Positions 1-4,995 of a stretch of DNA of 5,182 nucleotides are shown here, piece by piece. The notes beneath the pieces are model-generated. The model searched no databases. It saw only the letters and a program-made list of their open reading frames with translations, and was not told the origin of the DNA. The stretch covers positions 1-5,182 of the forward strand of contig JAVEDA010000392.1 of NCBI GenBank assembly GCA_030841195.1, in the 5' to 3' direction. A program made the translations under genes and the position numbers. This stretch comes from Actinomycetota bacterium (GTDB lineage: Bacteria; Actinomycetota; Actinomycetes; JACCUZ01). The stretch's first letter is position 1, and each line of letters starts with the position of its first letter.

Positions 1-888
1 CGCGCGGACCTGTCGAACGGCGAGATGCTGGCGCAGCTGGACTCCGTCGGAGCCGTGATCTGTGCGGCCGGTGACGGGCTGGCCCCGGCGGACAAGAAGC
101 TCTACGCGCTGCGTGACGTCACCGGAACGGTGCCGGCGATCCCGTTGATCGCATCGTCGATCATGTCCAAGAAGATCGCCGAGGGCACCGGCGCGCTGGT
201 GCTCGACGTGAAGGTGGGTTCCGGAGCGTTCATGAAGGACGTCGACTCGGCCCGCGAGCTCGCAGCCACGATGGTCGCGCTGGGTGCCGACCACGACGTG
301 CGCACGGTGGCGTTGCTCACCGACATGTCCACCCCGCTGGGGCTCACCGCCGGCAACGCCCTCGAGGTCCGCGAGTCGGTCGAGGTGCTGGCCGGTGGCG
401 GCCCGCCCGACGTCGTCGAGCTCACCGTCACGCTGGCCAGGGAGATGCTTGCGGCGGCCGGCCTGGACGGGGTCGACCCTGCCGACCGGCTAGCCGACGG
501 GTCGGCCATGGACGTGTGGAAGCGGATGATCCGCGCGCAGGGCGGCGACCCGGACGCACCGCTGCCGACGGCCCGCGAGACCCAGGTCGTGGCCGCCCCG
601 GCCGACGGTGTGCTGGTGGGGCTGGACGCCTATGCGGTGGGCATCGCGGCCTGGCGGCTCGGCGCCGGACGGGCCCGCAAGGAGGACCCGGTGCAGGCCG
701 GCGCCGGCGTCGAGATGCACGCCAAGCCCGGGGCCGAGGTACGTGCCGGGGAGCCGCTGTTCACGCTGCACACCGACGAGCCGGACCGGTTCGCCCGGGC
801 CGAGGAGGCGCTTGCGGGCGCCGTCGTCATCGCCCCCGCGGGCTCCCGCCCGGACCTCCCCGGCCTGGTGCTCGAGCGGGTGGGCTGA
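1..888 (+). CDS. deoA: Thymidine phosphorylase (pyrimidine-nucleoside phosphorylase), 5'-truncated by window edge
   Basis: Cytoplasmic enzyme that splits thymidine (or related pyrimidine nucleosides) with phosphate into free base and (deoxy)ribose-1-phosphate. The frame is open from base 1, giving 295 visible residues; family members are about 430 residues, so roughly the first 130 are missing, including the phosphate-binding glycine-rich signature. The visible part matches the family closely: AGDGLAPADKKLYALRDVTGTV, then IASSIMSKKIAEG and LVLDVKVGSGAFMKD. It keeps the LRD arginine (bases 112-114) and the Ser and Lys of the SSIMSKK segment, which correspond to known pyrimidine-binding residues of the E. 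coli enzyme. The last 90 or so residues form the C-terminal alpha/beta domain (GRARKEDPV, then VRAGEPLFTLHTDEP). The TGA at 886-888 overlaps the next ATG by one base, so the cupin gene is probably co-transcribed and translationally coupled. The distinction between deoA and pdp is uncertain without the N-terminus. Confidence 0.95.
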   Translation, partial: RADLSNGEMLAQLDSVGAVICAAGDGLAPADKKLYALRDVTGTVPAIPLIASSIMSKKIAEGTGALVLDVKVGSGAFMKDVDSARELAATMVALGADHDVRTVALLTDMSTPLGLTAGNALEVRESVEVLAGGGPPDVVELTVTLAREMLAAAGLDGVDPADRLADGSAMDVWKRMIRAQGGDPDAPLPTARETQVVAAPADGVLVGLDAYAVGIAAWRLGAGRARKEDPVQAGAGVEMHAKPGAEVRAGEPLFTLHTDEPDRFARAEEALAGAVVIAPAGSRPDLPGLVLERVG

Positions 889-1244
889 TGGCGCCGCAGC
901 TGATCGCGGCGCCGACCAGGATCCCGGTGCCGGGCGGGAAGGTCATCGACGAGTACGTCGGTCGGGTGACCTCGGCGGACAGTGCCGTCTCGGTGGCGCA
1001 CATGCGGGCGCCGGCGGGCTGGTCCGAGCCGGCCCAGACCCCGGAGTTCGACGAGGTGACTCTCGTGCTGCGCGGCTCGGTGGTGGTCGAGCACGACGGT
1101 GGCCGGCTGGAGGTGCCGGCCGGGCAGGCGGTGGTCACCCGGTCCGGTGAGCGGGTGCGCTACCTGGTCGGTGCGGAGGGGGCGGAGTACGTCGCCGTCT
1201 GCCTGCCGGCCTTCGACCCCGACCTGGCCCACCGCGACGCCTGA
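888..1244 (+). CDS. Small cupin-fold protein lacking the usual metal-ligand histidines
   Basis: A 118-residue single-domain protein. The start is the ATG at 888-890, sharing base A888 with the upstream TGA; a G-rich stretch just before it (879-884) may act as a weak ribosome site. The fold call rests on the cupin core: a first motif whose spacing E56-x6-G63 (DEVTLVLRG) is conserved, and a second motif G71-x5-P77-x-G79 followed by beta-strand residues to about 106. In metal-dependent cupins, two His precede the first-motif Glu and one His follows the second-motif PxG. Here the first pair falls on Q50/P52 or A49/T51, depending on spacing, and the third on V82, so the metal site looks lost. It may therefore be a binding or regulatory cupin instead of a dioxygenase or isomerase. 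Coupling to thymidine phosphorylase suggests a role around nucleosides or sugar phosphates, but no substrate can be read from the sequence. Confidence 0.85.
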   Translation: MAPQLIAAPTRIPVPGGKVIDEYVGRVTSADSAVSVAHMRAPAGWSEPAQTPEFDEVTLVLRGSVVVEHDGGRLEVPAGQAVVTRSGERVRYLVGAEGAEYVAVCLPAFDPDLAHRDA

Positions 1245-1294
1245 CGCACGGTCTCGCTCGTGCCCGGCGTACGCCCGGTGAATGCTGTGTCCGA

Positions 1295-1383
1295 AAATGA
1301 TCACGGAACCGTGATCGATGGTGCTCAACCGTGCTGAATTCGGCACGGTCGACAGCAAATGATCACGGAACCGTGATCATTTG
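1295..1383. repeat. Three palindromes at 31-bp spacing forming one long inverted repeat
   Basis: Left palindrome: GATCACGG (1299-1306), AA, CCGTGATC (1309-1316), centre 1307.5. Middle palindrome: ACCGTGC (1328-1334) and GCACGGT (1343-1349) flanking a GAATTC core, centre 1338.5. Right palindrome: CAAATGATCACGG (1356-1368), AA, CCGTGATCATTTG (1371-1383), perfect over 28 nt, centre 1369.5. The left and right units share an identical 22-nt block (1295-1316 and 1357-1378). Centres are exactly 31 bp apart, about three helical turns. The middle unit has CCGTG and CACGG half-sites in the opposite order to the outer units. As a result the whole 1295-1382 stretch is symmetric about 1338.5, with outer arms 1295-1316 and 1361-1382 fully complementary over 22 bp. 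It could be a bidirectional terminator, a REP/BIME-like extragenic repeat, or a protein-binding array. There is no proper T-tract. Confidence 0.8.
1356..1383. terminator. Candidate bidirectional terminator hairpin between convergent genes
   Basis: The perfect 28-nt palindrome would fold in RNA of either strand into a 12-bp stem closed by a GAAC-type tetraloop. It lies 9 bp past the stop of the minus-strand gene and about 110 bp past the cupin stop, a position suited to ending both transcripts. No U-run follows on either strand, so it would be of the U-tract-free type often proposed in actinobacteria. A protein-binding or repeat-element role is equally possible. Confidence 0.4.
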
Positions 1384-1392
1384 GCGATCGGG

Positions 1393-1830
1393 TCAGAGGG
1401 GCTTGCGGTCGCTCTTGTCGCTCTTGAGGCGGAACGGGTCGGACATCGGCGGCGTGGCGAGCTCGGCCCGGGGGCAGGTGGCGATGGTGAGGCCGGCCCA
1501 GATCAGCGCGTCGTCGCACAGGCTCTCGACGGTCCAGCCCTGGTCCAGGCCGTTCTCACTGACCGTGACCTTGTAGATCGTGATCTCGTGGCGGTGCGGG
1601 CTGTCGTACATGACCGCGATCGAGCCGAGCAGCTTGGCCTCGCCGCGGGTGCCGCCGACGCCGTCCCAGGGTGCGTCGTAACGCTGCCAGAGGGACGAGG
1701 TGGCATTCCAGACACCGCCGGCGGACACGTCCAGGCGCCGGAGCTGCTGCAGGACCTGCTGCGCGGCCCGTTCGTCCAGGATCGCGGCAGGCCGGATGAT
1801 CCGGACGTCCTCGCGTGCGCCCACCGTCAT
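1393..1830 (-). CDS. Conserved-looking hypothetical protein, about 145 aa, divergent from adenosine deaminase
   Basis: I do not recognise the family. The 145-residue product has no signal peptide, no membrane segment and no obvious motif. It begins with a helical stretch (ILDERAAQQVLQQLRRLD, about residues 17-34). A part rich in aromatics and beta-prone residues follows (VWNATSSLWQRYDAP, then LLGSIAVMYDSPHRHEITIYKVTVSENGLDQGWTVESLCDDALIWAGLTIATCP, about 40-120), ending in a charged Lys/Arg/Asp-rich tail. This looks like a small soluble alpha+beta domain. The strand was chosen because third positions are strongly G/C here and the composition is protein-like, while the overlapping plus-strand frame reads as low-complexity. 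Start: ATG at 1828-1830 has AAAGGG (1833-1838) only 2 nt upstream. The in-frame GTG at 1822-1824 would have an ideal 8-nt spacing and gives 143 residues, so it may be the true start. The gene is divergent from adenosine deaminase (62-bp gap) and convergent with the cupin. Confidence 0.75.
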   Translation of the reverse strand: MTVGAREDVRIIRPAAILDERAAQQVLQQLRRLDVSAGGVWNATSSLWQRYDAPWDGVGGTRGEAKLLGSIAVMYDSPHRHEITIYKVTVSENGLDQGWTVESLCDDALIWAGLTIATCPRAELATPPMSDPFRLKSDKSDRKPL

Positions 1831-1880
1831 AGCCCTTTCATCGTGCTTTCAGTCCCCGAAGTTGAGAGTCTCGCAGACGG

Positions 1881-1886
1881 TAGCGT
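1881..1886 (+). promoter_or_regulatory. Candidate -10 element for a leaderless adenosine deaminase mRNA
   Basis: TAGCGT fits TAnnnT and sits exactly 6 nt before the GTG at 1893, the spacing expected if transcription starts on the first base of the start codon. No Shine-Dalgarno sequence precedes this GTG. No good -35 is present at 17-18 bp; TTGAGA at 1862-1867 leaves only 13 bp. On the minus strand, TACCGT (1877-1882) overlaps it and could serve the divergent hypothetical gene. Confidence 0.35.
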
Positions 1887-1892
1887 CCTCCC

Positions 1893-2981
1893 GTGACCAA
1901 CTCTTTGACTCCCGATGATCTCCTGCGTGCGCCCAAAGTGCTCCTGCACGACCACCTGGACGGCGGGGTGCGGCCCCGGACCGTGGTCGAGCTGGCTGCC
2001 GAGCACGGGTACCCGAGCCTCCCCACGACCGACGTGGACGCCCTCTCGGGCTGGTTCTACGATGCCGCCAACTCCGGCTCGCTGGAGCGCTACCTGGAGA
2101 CCTTCGCACACACCGTGGGCGTCATGCAGACCCCAGAGGCGCTGGCCCGAGTGGCGTCCGAGTGCGCCCAGGACCTCGCTGCCGACGGCGTGGTCTACGC
2201 GGAGGTCCGCTACGCCCCCGAGCTGCACGTGGCCGAGGGCATGGAGCTGCCGGCCGTGGTCGAGGCGGTCAACGAGGGGTTCCGCGAGGGACAGAAGCTG
2301 GCCGAAGCAGCCGGTACGCCGATCAGGGTCGGCGCCCTGCTCACCGCGATGCGTCACGCCGCCCGCTCGATGGAGATCGCCGAGCTCGCGGTGCGCTACC
2401 GGGACGACGGGGTGGTGGGCTTCGACATCGCCGGTGCGGAGGCCGGCTTCCCGCCGACCCGGCACCTGGACGCCTTCGAGTACCTCCAGCGCGAGAACGC
2501 ACACTTCACGATCCACGCGGGGGAGGGCTTCGGGTTGCCCTCGATCTGGCAGGCGATCCAGTGGTGCGGGGCCGACCGGCTGGGGCACGGCGTCCGGATC
2601 ATCGACGACATCACCGTCGGTGCCGACGGCGAGGCCCGGCTCGGCCTGCTCGCGGCCTACGTGCGGGACAAGCGGATCCCGCTGGAGATGGCGCCGACCT
2701 CGAACGTCATGACCGGCGCGGTGCGGTCCATCGAGGAGCACCCGATCGGCTTGCTGCGACGGCTCAGCTTCCGGGTCACCATCAACACCGACAACCGGCT
2801 GATGAGTGGGACCTCGATGACCAAGGAGTTCGTCCAGCTCGCGGACGCGTTCGGCTGGGGGCTGGACGACTTCCGGTGGTTCACGATCAATGCGATGAAG
2901 TCGGCCTTCATCCCGTTCGACCAGCGGCTGGCCCTGATCGACGGCGTGATCAAGCCCGGCTACGCCGCCCTGCAGGCCTGA
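1893..2981 (+). CDS. add: Adenosine deaminase
   Basis: Cytoplasmic zinc hydrolase that deaminates adenosine and deoxyadenosine to inosine and deoxyinosine (EC 3.5.4.4) in purine salvage. The 362-residue length is normal for the family. Catalytic features are in order: metal ligands H19 and H21 in LLHDHLDGG; substrate-loop GAEAG at 181-185; metal ligand H208 and catalytic E211 in TIHAGEG; catalytic H232 in RLGHGVRI; the APTSN block at 267-271; and metal ligand D300 in NTDNRLMSG. The second residue of that last motif is N301, where animal enzymes have Asp; from memory this TDN form is usual in actinobacterial enzymes. The GTG start at 1893 is chosen because the catalytic core begins within 20 residues of it, as in homologues. 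No ribosome site is visible, but a TAnnnT box is correctly spaced for leaderless transcription. Neighbours on both sides are on the opposite strand, so it is a single-gene unit in a nucleoside-salvage neighbourhood. Confidence 0.97.
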   Translation: MTNSLTPDDLLRAPKVLLHDHLDGGVRPRTVVELAAEHGYPSLPTTDVDALSGWFYDAANSGSLERYLETFAHTVGVMQTPEALARVASECAQDLAADGVVYAEVRYAPELHVAEGMELPAVVEAVNEGFREGQKLAEAAGTPIRVGALLTAMRHAARSMEIAELAVRYRDDGVVGFDIAGAEAGFPPTRHLDAFEYLQRENAHFTIHAGEGFGLPSIWQAIQWCGADRLGHGVRIIDDITVGADGEARLGLLAAYVRDKRIPLEMAPTSNVMTGAVRSIEEHPIGLLRRLSFRVTINTDNRLMSGTSMTKEFVQLADAFGWGLDDFRWFTINAMKSAFIPFDQRLALIDGVIKPGYAALQA

Positions 2982-2990
2982 GCCGGCCGC

Positions 2991-3050
2991 AACACGCTGG
3001 CGCCCGCTTCAGTACGGGTGCACGCGTGCTGAAGCAGGCGCCGACGTGCT
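2991..3050. terminator. 60-nt imperfect palindrome, likely bidirectional terminator
   Basis: It lies between the convergent stops of adenosine deaminase (2981) and the small zinc-ribbon gene (3069). The inverted repeat is centred at 3020.5. Its core arms CGCC-c-GCTTCAG (3001-3012) and CTGAAGC-a-GGCG (3029-3040) are complementary apart from one mismatch. Pairing continues inward through ACG/CGT to a GTGCAC centre. It continues outward through GG/CC and CACG (2993-2996) with CGTG (3045-3048). A short CTTT follows on the plus strand. Length, position and symmetry suit a hairpin ending transcripts from both sides. Confidence 0.6.
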
Positions 3051-3068
3051 TTACGTGGTCGACGCCGG

Positions 3069-3254
3069 TCAGGCGGCGACGTGCACCGGGTGCGGCTGGG
3101 GGTGGGGGTGCAGGGCGTTGACGGTGTCGCAGCGGGTGCAGCGATAGACCAGGTCGACGCCACCGGTGGGCCGGCCGGTCGGGACGAGGAGCTCGATGGA
3201 GCGGGGGCCGCGCAGCTCGCGCAGGCCGCACGCCTGGCAGTCGGTGACGAACAT
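3069..3254 (-). CDS. 61-aa zinc-ribbon-like protein with His/Pro-rich C-terminus
   Basis: A very small soluble protein with two cysteine knuckles: C6-QA-C9 near the N-terminus and C39-TR-C42 after a 29-residue linker, the usual layout of a four-cysteine zinc ribbon. It ends in a His/Pro tail, HPHPQPHPVH (49-58), with four histidines that could add metal affinity. No catalytic domain is present. It may be a nucleic-acid- or protein-binding adaptor or a free-standing zinc finger, but the function is unknown. The ATG at 3252-3254 puts the first knuckle at residue 6. No ribosome site precedes it, yet GACGAT (minus strand, 3261-3266) sits 6 nt upstream, where a -10 box would lie for a leaderless transcript. 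It is divergent from the LysR gene with a 90-bp shared gap, and convergent with adenosine deaminase. The paired CxxC pattern argues strongly that this frame is real despite its size. Confidence 0.8.
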   Translation of the reverse strand: MFVTDCQACGLRELRGPRSIELLVPTGRPTGGVDLVYRCTRCDTVNALHPHPQPHPVHVAA

Positions 3255-3344
3255 AGATCTATCGTCGGCGCTCGGCTACCATCAGCACAATCGACGTTCT
3301 GGGGAGGCAGCATCAGCAGAGCTAATACTGTTTGGGAGCTGCCG
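3255..3344. promoter_or_regulatory. Divergent promoter region between zinc-ribbon gene and LysR regulator
   Basis: This 90-bp gap must hold the promoters of both genes. An 8-bp direct repeat CATCAGCA occurs at 3280-3287 and 3311-3318, with starts 31 bp apart, and could be binding sites for a regulator, perhaps the LysR protein itself. Candidate plus-strand -10 boxes are TACCAT (3277-3282) and TAATAC (3323-3328). GGGAG at 3334-3338, 6 nt before the GTG at 3345, is a good Shine-Dalgarno site and fixes the LysR start. Confidence 0.45.
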
Positions 3345-4286
3345 GTGACCCCGTCCTGGGACACCCGGCAGCTGGTCGCGCTGCTCGCGGTGGTCGACAC
3401 CGGCACCTTCAGCGCCGCCGCGCTGCACCTGGGCTACACCCAGTCGGCGGTCAGCCAGCAGGTGGCCAGCCTCGAGCGGGCCGTCGGAGCGCCGCTGCTC
3501 GAGCGGCCGGGCGGCCCGCGCCGGGTGCGGCTCACGCCGGTCGGGGAGTCGCTGGTCGTGCACGCCCGCGCCGTGGTGGCCCGGCTGCTCGCGGCCCAGG
3601 CCGACATCGCTGCCATCCGGGCCGGGGAGCGCGGGACGCTGCGGGTCGGCACCATGCAGAGCGTCGGGACCAAGGTGCTGCCGCGCCTGCTCAGCCGGTT
3701 CCGCGACGAGCGGCCGGGCATCGCGCTGGTCCCGCTGGAGACGTTCGACCACGCTGAGCTGGCCCGGGCGGTCGAGACCGGCCGGTTCGACCTGTCGTTC
3801 GCGCCGATGCCGGTGGTCGAGGGCCCGTTCGCGGTCCGCCGGATCCTCGACGACCCGTTCGTCCTGCTGGCCCCGTCCGACTCCCCGCTGGCGGGCAGCG
3901 CGTCGGTGACGCTGCGTCAGGTCGTCCGGCTGCCACTGATCGGCTTCGCCGACCCGGACCTGCAGGACGAGCTGGTGCGGCACCTGCGGCGGACCGGGCA
4001 CGAGCCGGACATCGTCTTCCGGTCCAACGACAACCCGACCGTGCAGGGCTTCGTCGCCGCCGGCCTGGGCTACGCCCTGATGCCGCGGCTCACCGTCGAC
4101 GAGGACGACCCCGAGGTCGCCGTCGTCCCCACCGTGACCGGGCTGCCGGCCCGGCAGCTCGGCGTCATCTGGCACGTCGACCGGCAGCTGCCGCCGTCGG
4201 TGCACCGCTTCATCGAGCTGGCCGTGGAGGTCTGCGCCGACCTCAGCCGTGGCTGGCAGGAAGCCGACGCTCAAGTCGGGCTGTGA
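3345..4286 (+). CDS. LysR-family transcriptional regulator
   Basis: A 313-residue DNA-binding regulator, the usual LysR length. An N-terminal winged helix-turn-helix spans about residues 8-67, with the typical sequence FSAAALHLGYTQSAVSQQV (recognition helix about 32-43), followed by LERAVGAPLLER and RLTPVGE. A linker helix runs to about 92. The two-lobed effector-binding domain begins at GTLRVGTMQSVG (about 97) and runs almost to the C-terminus; it includes the VQGFVAAGLGYALMP segment typical of the family. The start is set by GGGAG with 6-nt spacing before GTG 3345. The frame is open further upstream, but that would overlap the divergent gene and add sequence unlike the family. The effector and targets cannot be read from the sequence; by LysR habit the divergent zinc-ribbon gene and its own promoter are the first candidates. 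Its stop lies 10 bp from that of the convergent kinase-like gene. Confidence 0.95.
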   Translation: MTPSWDTRQLVALLAVVDTGTFSAAALHLGYTQSAVSQQVASLERAVGAPLLERPGGPRRVRLTPVGESLVVHARAVVARLLAAQADIAAIRAGERGTLRVGTMQSVGTKVLPRLLSRFRDERPGIALVPLETFDHAELARAVETGRFDLSFAPMPVVEGPFAVRRILDDPFVLLAPSDSPLAGSASVTLRQVVRLPLIGFADPDLQDELVRHLRRTGHEPDIVFRSNDNPTVQGFVAAGLGYALMPRLTVDEDDPEVAVVPTVTGLPARQLGVIWHVDRQLPPSVHRFIELAVEVCADLSRGWQEADAQVGL

Positions 4287-4296
4287 GCCTGCCGAC

Positions 4297-4887
4297 CTAG
4301 CGTCCGGCCGCCGCCCGGAGCGCGCGCAGGGTGCCCTCCCGATCGCACGGCCGGCAGCCCAGCGACAGCTGGCGGGCCACCACAGCGGGCTCCGCGCGCA
4401 TCAGGCGCAGCCCCCGGCGTACCAGAGTCAGGGGTGGCTTGCGGTGCTCGCGCAGGTCCCGGCGGAGCCGGCGGAGGAAGTTCTTCACCCGCGACCGGCG
4501 GACCACGACCGCGTCGAGCAACAAGCCGCGCTCGCGGGCCGGGGCGACCAGCTCGGCCGCGAAGATGCCCGTGCCGACGAACGCGGTCGCCCCGTCCAGG
4601 GCGAACCGGCGGGTGCCGACCCGGGCGTCGCGGGAGATGTCGTAGACCGGTACCTCCGCGGCGCCGTCGCGGCAGACCGCCTCCAGGGCCTCGAGGGCGC
4701 CCTCGGCGTCCCACGACCGCGGGTCGTCCCAGTCGACGATGCCGAGGGTCGGGTGGCGGGGGACGGTCGGGTCCGATCCGTCCTTGTAGAAGTCGTCCAG
4801 GTCCAGCAGCGGCAGCCCGGACTCCTCGGCCAGGTGGGTCTTGCCCGAGCCCGAGGGCCCGGCGAGCAGCACCAGCCGTGGGATCAC
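4297..4887 (-). CDS. Uridine kinase-like P-loop ATP-binding protein
   Basis: A 196-residue P-loop phosphotransferase resembling uridine kinase, which phosphorylates uridine or cytidine to the monophosphate in pyrimidine salvage. Walker A is GPSGSGKT (residues 10-17). It is followed by LDDFYKDGSD (30-39), matching the D-x-x-Y-K region of uridine kinases, then VDWDDPRSWD (51-60), equivalent to the DHPxAxD nucleoside-binding segment. PVYDISRDAR (80-89) matches the family's P-x-YD motif. The segment usually read as EGI in canonical enzymes is here FVGTGIFA (103-110), so the Glu is replaced by Thr. The Arg-rich stretch VRRSRVKNFLRRLRRDLREHR fits the lid. The start is a GTG (4885-4887) with no ribosome site. 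TAGCCT (minus strand, 4895-4900) lies 7 nt upstream and may be the -10 of a leaderless transcript. The role is plausible beside other nucleoside genes, but substrate specificity is not proven. Confidence 0.8.
   Translation of the reverse strand: MIPRLVLLAGPSGSGKTHLAEESGLPLLDLDDFYKDGSDPTVPRHPTLGIVDWDDPRSWDAEGALEALEAVCRDGAAEVPVYDISRDARVGTRRFALDGATAFVGTGIFAAELVAPARERGLLLDAVVVRRSRVKNFLRRLRRDLREHRKPPLTLVRRGLRLMRAEPAVVARQLSLGCRPCDREGTLRALRAAAGR
4300..4323 (+). terminator. Weak candidate terminator hairpin after the LysR gene
   Basis: GCGTCCGG (4300-4307) can pair with CCGGA-g-CGC (4315-4323), giving an 8-bp stem with a one-base bulge and a 7-base loop, 14 nt past the LysR stop. It lies inside the 3' end of the convergent kinase-like gene, and no T-tract follows. 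G/C-rich coding sequence often yields such pairings by chance. Confidence 0.25.
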
Positions 4888-4951
4888 CCGCGGGAGGCTA
4901 CCGGGCCATTCTCAACACCCGCTGCGGTGCGAATTTGTCCTGATCCGGGAG

Positions 4952-4965
4952 ATCTTGGTCAAGAT
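4952..4965. promoter_or_regulatory. Operator-like palindrome upstream of the ice-binding-like gene
   Basis: ATCTTG (4952-4957), GT, CAAGAT (4960-4965) is a perfect 6+6 inverted repeat in the 108-bp divergent gap between the kinase-like gene and the secreted-protein gene, 30 bp before the latter's ATG. Its length and AT-rich arms suit a dimeric repressor or activator site. TTGTCC (4935-4940) and GATACT (4982-4987) are possible promoter fragments, but no well-spaced -35/-10 pair is evident. Confidence 0.35.
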
Positions 4966-4995
4966 AGTGCGCTTGTGCCCCGATACTGAAGGAAC

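Larger units (their letters stand above)
1245..1392. other. Convergent intergenic gap carrying a triple palindrome array
   Basis: This 148-bp gap separates two stop codons facing each other: the cupin at 1242-1244 and the minus-strand hypothetical gene at 1393-1395. I see no credible coding region in it. Bases 1245-1294 show nothing notable; 1295-1383 is filled by three palindromes described separately. Confidence 0.7.

Noticed and set aside
516..887. Upstream extension of the cupin frame into the phosphorylase gene
   Set aside because: The frame is open but its translation is Arg/Gly-rich shadow sequence; the ATG overlapping the phosphorylase stop gives a protein of normal small-cupin length.
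1295..1383. Repeated identical 22-nt block resembling CRISPR repeats
   Set aside because: Only two identical copies, each internally palindromic, with another palindrome between them in a symmetric layout. There is no third repeat and no cas gene.
1381..1896. Plus-strand open frame of 171 codons opposite the 145-aa hypothetical gene
   Set aside because: Low-complexity Gly/Ala/Arg/Val/Asp composition, overlap into the add start, and weaker third-position bias than the minus-strand frame; a shadow of the real gene.
1827..2741. Minus-strand open frame of 304 codons across add
   Set aside because: It lies opposite an unmistakable adenosine deaminase and has a His/Arg/Gly-rich composition with no recognisable domain; a high-GC antisense shadow.
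2793..2798. Asn301 in place of the second Asp of the adenosine deaminase TDD motif as evidence of an inactive enzyme
   Set aside because: From family knowledge the TDN form is common among actinobacterial adenosine deaminases, and all metal ligands and catalytic Glu/His are present.
3081..3344. N-terminal extension of the LysR gene from an upstream GTG/ATG
   Set aside because: The extension would overlap the opposite-strand zinc-ribbon gene and its promoter and does not resemble LysR N-termini; the GTG at 3345 has a good ribosome site and the correct domain start.
4249..4989. Plus-strand open frame of 246 codons opposite the kinase-like gene
   Set aside because: Overlaps the LysR 3' end and lies opposite a frame with Walker A and other kinase motifs; no domain of its own.
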